Of a DNA stretch of 8,577 bases, positions 1 to 6,500 are shown in pieces. The notes below the pieces were generated by a model that was not told where the DNA came from, did not search any database, and was given only the letters and a program-made list of their open reading frames with translations. Source of the DNA: CAJXVY01 sp965660355 (GTDB lineage Bacteria; Actinomycetota; Actinomycetes; Actinomycetales; Microbacteriaceae). Numbering within the stretch: the stretch's first letter is position 1; each line of letters starts with the position of its first letter. The stretch is taken from the NCBI GenBank assembly GCA_965660355.1, contig CBFHZN010000034.1, positions 1 to 8,577 of the forward strand. Direction: 5' to 3'. Both the position numbers and the translations under genes were made by a program.

Positions 1-600
1 ATCGTTTTTATTTGTGATGGAAACGGTTGGTGAATAAGTGGTTCCCGCATCTGGGTTAGAGGGAACAGTTGAGGTAAAGCTGATCTCACGATCTGCTTTG
101 TTGATGGTGATGGTTTCGCTTGCTGTTTTAGATGCATAAACACTGTCGGCTGCTTTGGTGGCAGTAACGTCACAACTGCCAACACCTGTTGTTGTTAGCA
201 GATTAGAGCCCGCTTCAATACTGCAAGGACCACTAGTGACACTAAAGCTTGTTACCCCGGTTCCGTCTCCTCCGGTAACAGATAGAGCTTGGCTATCGAG
301 GTATTGCATGGTGGTAGTGGGTGTGAAGATGAGGGTAGTCGTTTGGGTTTTGAGACTAAGTCCCGTTATTGACTTGGTTGCGGCTCCGCCAGAAACGCCT
401 GATTTGGGGTTAGCAGTGAGGGTAAATGTCTTTTCCTCATCTGCGGACAATCCAATTACAGTTACTAAACCACTGCTGTCAATCGATGCGTTAGCTGTTC
501 CAAAATCCCAGGAATCAACATCGCTTTCAATTGCGTCGTAATTACCAACTCGGAAGGTAAAGCCTGTTGCAGTTGCCGAAGGCTCTGAAACCTCAAGTTC
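1..600 (-). other. Ig-like Ser/Thr-rich region of the surface protein (residues 928-1127, continues beyond window)
   Basis: After the last module polyglycine stops and the sequence becomes a beta-type, Thr/Ser-rich chain. Visible landmarks are TGFTFRVGNYDAIESD, SSGLVTVIGLSADEEKTFTL, TTTMQYLDSQALSVTGGDG, a cysteine pair C1053/C1070 in GPCSIE and VGSCDVTATKAADSVYAS, and TITINKADREISFTSTVPSN. The GxCxVTAxKAxDxxYxS and TITINKA wording is typical of the tandem Ig-like repeats of large actinobacterial surface proteins. At least one such repeat is complete and another appears to begin at about residue 1095. More copies and a cell-wall or membrane anchor would be expected to the left, which the window cannot show. 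Confidence 0.65.
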
Positions 601-3381
601 AGCAAAAGGAAGCGAGAAACTTATGGCTGCGAATCCGGAGCCGCCGTTACCGCCGAGGTAATTGGTTCCACTACCGCCGCCGCCGCCGCCGGTGTTTGAT
701 CCTCCTGCCTCCCCATTAGTTTTGGTTCCTTTCCCACCTCCGTCAGTTACGCTGGTTTCTGTCTTATTGTTTCTATCGGGGCCGACTCCGCCACCACCGC
801 CGCCGCNNNNNNNNNNGAAGCCCGAAAAAGCAGATCCGCCGCCTCCATCACCATCAGTTGACTGGCTCGAGTTTGAGGCGTTGTATCCAGGGCCATCATC
901 GCCGCCGCCTCCAGCAGCAATCTGTACTGTACTGCCCGAAGAACCAACGGATAAAGAATACGGGTCGCCACCTTTTTCCTCAGACCCAGAATCCCCTCCA
1001 GCAGAGTACCCAACAAATGAGGTGGTGCGGCCGCCACCCCCACCTTTGCCCGGTCTAGCCGTTTCTGCGGCGCCATTAACTGTGAGCGTTGATGGCCTAC
1101 CATCTTGGCCAATTGATTCCGATACGGCAATGCCACCACCCCCAACTCGGATTTCAAAACTGGAGGAAGGGGGTGAAGTTGAGCCGGTTAGAACCTCACC
1201 TCCGCCGCCGCCGCCGCCTGCACCACTTATTCCCCGGCTTCCCCCAGCACCACCACCACCAACAAGTAGGTAATCAAAGGTGACAGTTGATGGAAGTGTT
1301 ACGTCATAGGTAATGCCTGGTGTCTTAAATTCAACAACACAGTTTGCTGGGTCATTAGATGTGCTTACACCGTTAGGTAAATCAGACTTAGAGCACTGGT
1401 TATCAATGGTTACTTCAGTGGGAGGGATTGTGAAGCGGATGATGGCTATGCCGGAGCCGCCGTCTTTTCCAGGGTGATCCGACAAGGCACCCCCTCCACC
1501 GCCGCCGCCTGTGTTTGGGCTACCGGGAGTCGCCTGAATTTCGCCGTCGGTGCTATTTCTCCGGGCACCGTTACCTCCGCCTTCACTGCCAGATCCCAAC
1601 GTGAGTCCTAAATTCCCCCCAGTAGCAACTATTCCGCCGCCGCCGCCGCCAGCAAAATTGTTGGAGTTGCCTCTTATAGATGTTGACTTGCCGGCACCCC
1701 CATCGCCAGCATTAAGGTTGGATGAGGTATTCCCTCCAGTATTTCCAGCGCCGCCGCCGCCAGCACCGATGTATACGCCCGTCGTAGTGTCATCTGGGGA
1801 GCCGCCACTATTTCCAAAGGTTGTAGGAACATTTGGGGACTCGGCGTAAAAACCAGTACCACCCTCTGGTATGTCGCTACTGTGGGGCTTAGCGGCTCCA
1901 CCCCCAGACGCACCATCAAATCCCGGTAAACCCGGACCTTCAGCGCCGGTCACATTTCCACGACATGCTCCACCACCACCACCAATGGCTTGGATGTGGC
2001 TTTGGTCATCGGGGATTGAAACTGCGTCCGTGTAGTCAGCTAGGTCTTTTGTTGTCTCGTAATACTCGGTTAGGTCATCGCCAATGAACGTTGACTCCCC
2101 ACGCATCTGAGATTCGGTTTTATCGTTAAAGCCACCGGAGTATTCAGCCCCCAATCCCCCGTCTCCAACACGTATGGAGAGCTTTCCATCAGAGGTTGTG
2201 GGTATTGACCACTTATTGTTCTGATCAAACTCGATATAACCACCGGCACCACCTCCACCGAGGCAGCCTCCTCCTCCACCGCCACCTACGGCTAATACCC
2301 AGGCCTCGGTGATATTGATATTGGATGGAACTTTGAATTCATAATCAACATCAGTTGATTTGAATTCAACAATGCAGTCATTACCATCTTCATTCACTGT
2401 TACATGTGATATCGATCCAACCAGGGTGCAGTTGTCTCCCACGTCTACAAGTGTTGGAAGGGTAAAGCTAAAGGCCGCAAAGCCAGATCCACCGTTACCA
2501 CCAGTGGAGTTTTTACCCCCGCCTCCACCGCCGCCGCCGGTGTTGTCTGACCCATTTGAACCTGCGGTTGTTTTCTGCCCTTGACCGCCGCCGTTGGGTG
2601 CTGATTTCAACGAGCTTGTTCCTTCACCTGTTCCTTCAACAATTCCCCCTGAGCCACCCCCTGCGAAACCTGAGGTGATGCTAACCGAGGGGATATTTGT
2701 CGTATCTGCATCTACACCTGCTCCGCCTCGGCCATTACTCGCGTAGGAGATGTCTGTGTCATTTCGGGCCCAGCTATTACCTTGACTGGTTTGCCCTCCA
2801 CCACCCGGTCCGATAAAAATGTCCCAACCGGTGGGGTATGAGGGCGAACCGGGCCCACCCTCACCTCCAGATCCGGAAACTGAAAACTCTCCCGAATCCC
2901 CGCCATCCGGCAGGTTGGTATCCGTCGAATCGCCTGGAAACTTCCCCCCAACTGCAGTGACAGTTGTTCCGTGGTCTAGCGAGCTGCCGCCCCCATCTGC
3001 ACCAACTCCTCCTGCACCAACAGAGATTGTTAGTGATCCAGTGGTTGCTGTTCCCTCAACAACCTGGCCTCCACCTCCGCCAGAGCCAGGAAACTTATCG
3101 GCTCCATCCCCTCCAGCACCGCCGCCACCGACTAGTAGGTATTTGATGTCGTAGGTTCCAGGGAGGGTGACGTCATAGTTGATTCCAGTTGTCTTAAATT
3201 CAGCAACACATTCATTGCCGGATTCCACGATCGTGACCCCATCGACGTCATTAACCTCAATAGAGCAATTTCCATCAGTAACAGTGTTCGTTGAAGCTTT
3301 AGCCTCTGGCTGATCTGTCATTGGCGAAAGACCAATAACCAACATAGAAACTGTTGCTAATAAAGCCAGGGGTTTTCTCAC
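1..3381 (-). CDS. Secreted modular glycine-rich surface protein with Ig-like C-terminal part (3' end outside window)
   Basis: The frame is open for 1127 codons, from a GTG at 3379-3381 to the left edge, with no stop. The start is set by AAGGAG at 3389-3394 (7-nt spacer) and the signal peptide that follows at once. Layout: signal peptide 1-29; three glycine-rich modules at about 32-309, 310-653 and 654-926; then Ser/Thr-rich Ig-like sequence from 928. Each module has a cysteine pair (C39/C58, C318/C336, C663/C681), a VEFK-YDVTLP-YLLVGGGG-like segment, polyglycine runs of 7-8, and a GGSGxAxxxF-type end. C1053/C1070 gives a similarly spaced pair in the Ig-like part; C373 and C473 are extra in module 2. 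The modules resemble the glycine-rich domains (YLVVGGGGGG type) of large bacterial surface proteins and phage tail proteins. I infer an exported adhesin-like or envelope protein; substrate and anchoring are unknown because the C-terminus is missing. Four codons are masked by the N gap. It lies downstream of rpoC behind a terminator, so it is probably transcribed separately. Confidence 0.93.
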   Translation of the reverse strand, partial: MRKPLALLATVSMLVIGLSPMTDQPEAKASTNTVTDGNCSIEVNDVDGVTIVESGNECVAEFKTTGINYDVTLPGTYDIKYLLVGGGGAGGDGADKFPGSGGGGGQVVEGTATTGSLTISVGAGGVGADGGGSSLDHGTTVTAVGGKFPGDSTDTNLPDGGDSGEFSVSGSGGEGGPGSPSYPTGWDIFIGPGGGGQTSQGNSWARNDTDISYASNGRGGAGVDADTTNIPSVSITSGFAGGGSGGIVEGTGEGTSSLKSAPNGGGQGQKTTAGSNGSDNTGGGGGGGGKNSTGGNGGSGFAAFSFTLPTLVDVGDNCTLVGSISHVTVNEDGNDCIVEFKSTDVDYEFKVPSNINITEAWVLAVGGGGGGGCLGGGGAGGYIEFDQNNKWSIPTTSDGKLSIRVGDGGLGAEYSGGFNDKTESQMRGESTFIGDDLTEYYETTKDLADYTDAVSIPDDQSHIQAIGGGGGACRGNVTGAEGPGLPGFDGASGGGAAKPHSSDIPEGGTGFYAESPNVPTTFGNSGGSPDDTTTGVYIGAGGGGAGNTGGNTSSNLNAGDGGAGKSTSIRGNSNNFAGGGGGGIVATGGNLGLTLGSGSEGGGNGARRNSTDGEIQATPGSPNTGGGGGGGALSDHPGKDGGSGIAIIRFTIPPTEVTIDNQCSKSDLPNGVSTSNDPANCVVEFKTPGITYDVTLPSTVTFDYLLVGGGGAGGSRGISGAGGGGGGGEVLTGSTSPPSSSFEIRVGGGGIAVSESIGQDGRPSTLTVNGAAETARPGKGGGGGRTTSFVGYSAGGDSGSEEKGGDPYSLSVGSSGSTVQIAAGGGGDDGPGYNASNSSQSTDGDGGGGSAFSGFXXXXGGGGGGVGPDRNNKTETSVTDGGGKGTKTNGEAGGSNTGGGGGGSGTNYLGGNGGSGFAAISFSLPFAELEVSEPSATATGFTFRVGNYDAIESDVDSWDFGTANASIDSSGLVTVIGLSADEEKTFTLTANPKSGVSGGAATKSITGLSLKTQTTTLIFTPTTTMQYLDSQALSVTGGDGTGVTSFSVTSGPCSIEAGSNLLTTTGVGSCDVTATKAADSVYASKTASETITINKADREISFTSTVPSNPDAGTTYSPTVSITNKND
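676..690. repeat. (GCC)5 triplet tract, polyglycine coding
   Basis: Five perfect GCC triplets on the plus strand encode glycines in module 3 (about residues 898-902). Equal five-copy tracts occur at 1204-1218 and 1636-1650, a four-copy tract at 1750-1761, and the N gap begins inside another. Gain or loss of units would keep the frame and only change polyglycine length. Confidence 0.85.
807..816. other. Assembly gap (10 N) inside the glycine-rich gene
   Basis: Ten N bases break a polyglycine tract of module 3: GGC/GGT codons lie on the left and a GGSAFSGF segment on the right. The reading frame is the same on both sides if the gap is taken as 10 bases, and no stop appears on either side. The true length of the missing sequence is unknown, because repeated GCC triplets are hard to assemble. 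The four unreadable codons are residues 856-859. Confidence 0.95.
1204..1218. repeat. (GCC)5 triplet tract, polyglycine coding
   Basis: Five perfect GCC triplets on the plus strand lie in frame with the minus-strand gene. They form most of the seven-glycine run at residues 722-728 of module 3. Confidence 0.85.
1423..2454 (-). repeat. Glycine-rich module 2 of the surface protein (residues about 310-653)
   Basis: This is the longest and most divergent module. It opens with C318 and C336 (17 between), CIVEFKSTDVDYEFKVP and then AWVLAVGGGGGGGCLGGGG (360-378). A less glycine-rich stretch follows (about 382-467: YIEFDQNNKWSIPTT, KLSIRVGDGG, and the acidic DDLTEYYETTKDLADYTD), then GGGGGGACRG, and the end GGSGIAIIRFTIP (641-653). 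C373 and C473 are found only here and each sits in or beside a polyglycine run, so they may form a second disulfide. The roughly 70 extra residues relative to modules 1 and 3 lie mainly in the acidic middle. Confidence 0.82.
1636..1650. repeat. (GCC)5 triplet tract, polyglycine coding
   Basis: Five perfect GCC triplets on the plus strand encode part of the six-glycine run of module 2, in the segment NNFAGGGGGGIVAT (about residues 574-587). Confidence 0.85.
2455..3288 (-). repeat. Glycine-rich module 1 of the surface protein (residues about 32-309)
   Basis: The module opens with C39 and C58 (18 residues between them), then CVAEFKTTGINYDVTLP and KYLLVGGGGAGG (80-91). A glycine-rich body follows, with GQVVEGTATTGSLTISVGAG (106-125), TVTAVGGKFPGD, and an eight-glycine run at 282-289. 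It closes with GGNGGSGFAAFSFTLP (294-309). The opening matches module 3 and the ending matches module 3 nearly word for word, which supports duplication within the gene. The module has no other cysteine, so C39-C58 is the likely disulfide in the exported protein. Confidence 0.85.
3295..3381 (-). other. Sec signal peptide coding segment
   Basis: Residues 1-29 have the three-part form of a Sec signal peptide. A short basic start (V/M-R-K) is followed by a hydrophobic core at about residues 4-21 (PLALLATVSMLVIGLSPM) and a polar stretch ending A27-K28-A29, a classic AxA signal peptidase I site before Ser30. There is no cysteine right after the cleavage site, so a lipoprotein signal is not supported. 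The mature protein would begin STNTVTDGNC. Confidence 0.88.
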
Positions 3382-3388
3382 AAAAGCT

Positions 3389-3394
3389 CTCCTT
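3389..3394 (-). promoter_or_regulatory. Ribosome binding site of the glycine-rich surface protein gene
   Basis: AAGGAG on the minus strand lies 7 nt before GTG at 3379-3381. This decides the start: the first in-frame ATG codons (residues 13 and 21) lie inside or after the signal peptide core and have no comparable site. Its first two bases also belong to the small hairpin at 3393-3410. Confidence 0.85.
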
Positions 3395-3410
3395 GGGGGT
3401 TTCCTCCCAA
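3393..3410 (-). promoter_or_regulatory. Small hairpin touching the ribosome binding site
   Basis: In the minus-strand mRNA, TTGGG (with an AGGAAAC-type loop region) pairs with CCCAA. Five pairs form, and two more G-C pairs are possible if one A is bulged, leaving an AAA loop. The 3' arm ends in the AA that begins AAGGAG, and the loop side contains a second GGAGG-like purine run. It is too weak for a terminator but could modestly affect translation. Confidence 0.3.
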
Positions 3411-3490
3411 TTCAACCAATCACGAACCGTCAACCGCTAACCAGAAGGTATTGACTGGGGATGGGATAGGTATTGGGTTAGTTAGACAAC

Positions 3491-3516
3491 AAAAAAGCCC
3501 CGCCGAAGCGGGGCTT
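3491..3516 (-). terminator. Intrinsic terminator of the rpoBC operon
   Basis: On the minus strand, AAGCCCCGC pairs perfectly with GCGGGGCTT (9 bp) around a TTCG loop closed by C-G, the very stable UUCG tetraloop, and runs directly into T residues. The stem occupies 3495-3516 and begins 16 nt after the rpoC stop codon. Read on the plus strand there is no T-run after the stem, so it acts for rpoC only. Confidence 0.93.
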
Positions 3517-3532
3517 GATTGCTTTGAACTAA

Positions 3533-6500
3533 TTAGTCCTCTAAGGGCTCGATTGAACTGAAGCTCAAATCTGAGCTGTCAACTTCAACAGTTCCAAACT
3601 CGTCATTGACCTCATTTTCGGTCCAGATTCTGTTTGGGTACCTCTCGGCCTTGGCCTCCTCGGTGCCATCCACCTCGAAGTTGCGATAACGCTGCAAGCC
3701 GGTTCCAGCTGGAATCAACTTACCGATAATCACGTTTTCTTTCAGTCCCTCAAGTGGATCGATGCGCCTATCCAGTGCCGCCTGGGTCAATACCCTGGTG
3801 GTCTCCTGGAATGATGCAGCCGATAGCCATGACTGCGCTGCCAAGCTGGCTCTGGTCATACCCATCACTTCCTGACGAGCACTGGCGGGCTTACGACCAT
3901 CGCCAACCGCTTCGCGGTTTGTTCTTGCGAAGTGGCTGCGGTCAACAACCTCACCAGGCAACAGTTCAGTCTCGCCTGATTCAATCACTGTCACCTTCGA
4001 TAGCATCTGGCGGACAATAACCTCCAGGTGCTTATCGTGCAGTGGAACACCTTGGGATCCATAAATAGCCTGAACACCACGGATGATCTCAGCAGCTGCC
4101 TCACGGCTTCCCTTGATCATCAATACCTCGTGAGGAATTGGGGTTCCATCCACCAGGTAGTCTCCGGCCTCAACAACATCACCCTTTTCAACCAAGAGAT
4201 CCTCTGGGTTTGAAACCGAAGTGATTGGCAAATAAGGACTCAGCTTTTTGAAGGTCTTCGATGTGGTGCGGCTGAAGCTGTACTGAGCTGCCATGGCATC
4301 TGCCTCGCGCTCAGCGGCTTCACCGTTTGGACGAACATAGACATCAAATTTCTTTGATGAAGTTCCGCTTGGAACCTCAACGATGTCAACTGTTCCACCC
4401 CAGAAGGCCATAACGGCAACCTTTCCTGCCTGACGCCAACCAACGCGGGCCTCCAACAGGTCGGTAACACCGTTCAAACCCTGGGTGATGTCATAGGAGA
4501 TAAGCCTCTCCACACGGACTTTTTGTCCACCAATGGATTTCAAAATGGTCTGCTTCTTGGCTTCATTGGCAGCACCACCGGTGTGGAAGGTACGCATTGT
4601 CAACTGTGTACCTGGCTCACCAATACTCTGTGCCGCAATAATTCCAATCGCTTCACCAACCTCGACAACATCATTGGTTGCTAGAGAGTTTCCATAACAC
4701 TTCGCACAAATTCCGCGCTCAGCCTCACAGGTCAAAACACTTCGCACCATGACGGTTTCGTGTCCAGCTTCTTTAAGCTCCGCTACCTTGGCCTGAGTGA
4801 TTACCTCACCAGCTGCAACGATGACCTTCTTGCCATCTTTGACATCAATTGCAGATGACCTGGTCAAAATACTTAGCTCAATCTGGTCATCATCCAACAG
4901 GTCTTTATCAAGCCCCTTGGTTGTTCCACAGTCTTCCTCGCGAATAATCACATCCTGTGCCACATCAACTAGACGCCTTGTTAGATAACCTGCTGCAGCG
5001 GTTTTCATGGCTGTGTCAGCGTTACCCTTTCTAGCGCCGGTTGCGTTAATGAAATACTCGTGCGGGGTGAGCCCCAGCAGGTAGTTACCCTTCACAGGCA
5101 TCGGTGCGAAGTCACCGGATGATGTTGCAACTGGTCCACGCATACCCATGATGGAACGAATTTGTAGCCAGTTACCACGTGCACCTGAAACCACCATTTT
5201 ATAAATAGCGTTATCGGTTGGAATCGAGTCTTTCAATAGCGACTCGATTTCACTGGTTCGCTTGAACCACAACTCACCAAGCTCGTCTCGACGCTCCAAG
5301 TCTGATTTCAAACCGGTGTCATAAGCTTCCTGAATTTTGGTGTGCTTCTTCTCAGCGTCCAACACCATCTTCGCGCGCTCTTTATCGAAGATTCCCTTTG
5401 GATCAAAGTTTGCATCACTGATCGACATTGAAACACCGCTTCGGGTTGCCCAATAGAATCCAGCATCCTTCATCTTGTCCAAGGTGTTGGAAACTTCGGT
5501 GCGACTGAAGTTATCCACCAACTCGGAAACAATCTTTCCTAGCTGCTTTTTACCAACCTGGTAATCAACGTGGTGGAAACCAGCAGGTAGCAGGCTATTG
5601 AAAATAGCCCTACCGTAAGTGGTTTCAACCAAAGCGGTGCCGTTGGCTGTTTGCTCACGAAGCTTGATAGTTGAGCCAACTTCGATTTCGTGCAGATCAA
5701 ATGCCATCTCAGCCTCAGCCAATGAACCAAATACGCGTCCCTCACCCTTGGCACCATCAAACTGACTGGTGAGGTGGAAGATACCAATAATCATGTCCTG
5801 GGTTGGGGTTGCAACTGGGCGTCCATCGGATGGCTTCAGAATGTTGTTGCTGGCTAGCATCAGAATTCTGGCCTCGGCTTGCGCCTCAGCGGTCAGTGGC
5901 AGGTGAACTGCCATCTGATCCCCATCGAAGTCAGCGTTGAATGCAGCACAAACCAGCGGATGCAACTGAATCGCTTTACCCTCAACCAGCACTGGCTCAA
6001 ATGCTTGGATACCCAAGCGGTGCAGAGTCGGTGCGCGGTTTAGCAATACTGGGCGCTCCTTGATTACATCCTCTAAAACTCCCCAAACCTGCGGGCGAGA
6101 TCTTTCAACCATGCGCTTTGCGGATTTGATGTTCTGGGCAATACCCATATCAACAAGTCTTTTCATAACAAATGGCTTGAATAGCTCCAGTGCCATCAAC
6201 TTAGGCAATCCCGTTTGGTGCAATTGAAGCTGCGGACCAACAACGATTACCGAACGACCCGAGTAATCAACACGCTTACCCAGAAGGTTCTGACGGAATC
6301 GTCCCTGCTTGCCCTTTAATAGATCACTCAAGGACTTCAGTGCACGGTTACCGGTTCCGGTAACTGCACGTCCACGACGACCATTGTCAAACAGTGCATC
6401 GACTGCTTCTTGCAACATGCGCATTTCGTTATTCAAAATGGTCTTTGGAACAGCACCCAGATCAACAAATCGCTTTAGACGATTGTTTCGGTTAATCACC

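Larger units (their letters stand above)
604..1422 (-). repeat. Glycine-rich module 3 of the surface protein (residues about 654-926)
   Basis: The module opens with C663 and C681 (17 between), CVVEFKTPGITYDVTLP and YLLVGGGGAGG (704-714), very close to module 1. The body holds a seven-glycine run (722-728), EIRVGGGG, LTVNGAAETARPGKGGGGG, and the tract broken by the N gap. It ends with GGNGGSGFAAISFSLPF (910-926), nearly identical to the end of module 1. The match between modules 1 and 3 extends to DNA: the plus strand has the same TGTCTTAAATTCA at 3190-3202 and 1321-1333, at corresponding codons. Confidence 0.83.
3382..3490 (-). promoter_or_regulatory. Leader and probable promoter region of the surface protein gene
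   Basis: This 109-nt interval lies between the rpoC terminator and the GTG start, so it should carry the gene's promoter. No -35/-10 pair is convincing. TTGACG is present on the minus strand (3429-3434), but nothing like TANNNT follows at 16-18 nt. Visible structure on the minus strand: GGTT at 3439-3442, 3432-3435 and 3425-3428 (exact 7-nt steps) and again at 3414-3417; an 8-base direct repeat (AGGTATTG on the plus strand) at 3446-3453 and 3468-3475, 22 nt apart; and a hairpin at 3393-3410. The spacing could suit a response-regulator operator, which is an inference. Confidence 0.4.

Noticed and set aside
674..691. GCC repeats considered as a CRISPR-like or minisatellite array
   Set aside because: The units are simple in-frame glycine triplets without spacers, and the larger periodicity is diverged protein modules rather than an array.
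747..1157. Short minus-strand open frames in other phases (also near 1674-1919, 2070-2285 and 2712-2951)
   Set aside because: They overlap the 1127-codon frame in a different phase, have no supporting signals and show low-complexity translations.
662..1273. Long plus-strand open frame encoding proline-rich protein, with similar ones at 1550-1849 and 2819-3154
   Set aside because: They lie exactly opposite the glycine-rich gene, and their prolines are the reverse of its GGN codons. No ribosome binding site or start context was seen, and the largest runs through the N gap.
3429..3434. TTGACG as a -35 box for the surface protein gene
   Set aside because: No TANNNT-type -10 lies 16-18 nt downstream, so it is kept only as a remark.
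3495..3516. The hairpin as a bidirectional terminator
   Set aside because: Only the minus-strand reading has a T-run after the stem; the plus-strand side continues GATTGCTTT without one, and no plus-strand gene ends there.
3754..4213. Plus-strand open frames opposite rpoC and rpoB (also near 4797-4988, 6887-7175 and 8033-8495)
   Set aside because: They are antisense to strongly conserved polymerase coding sequence and have no RBS or recognisable domain.
4493..4573. Intein or frameshift as the explanation of extra RpoC residues
   Set aside because: About 27 residues is far too short for an intein, no splice-junction residues are seen, and the frame matches RpoC motifs on both sides.
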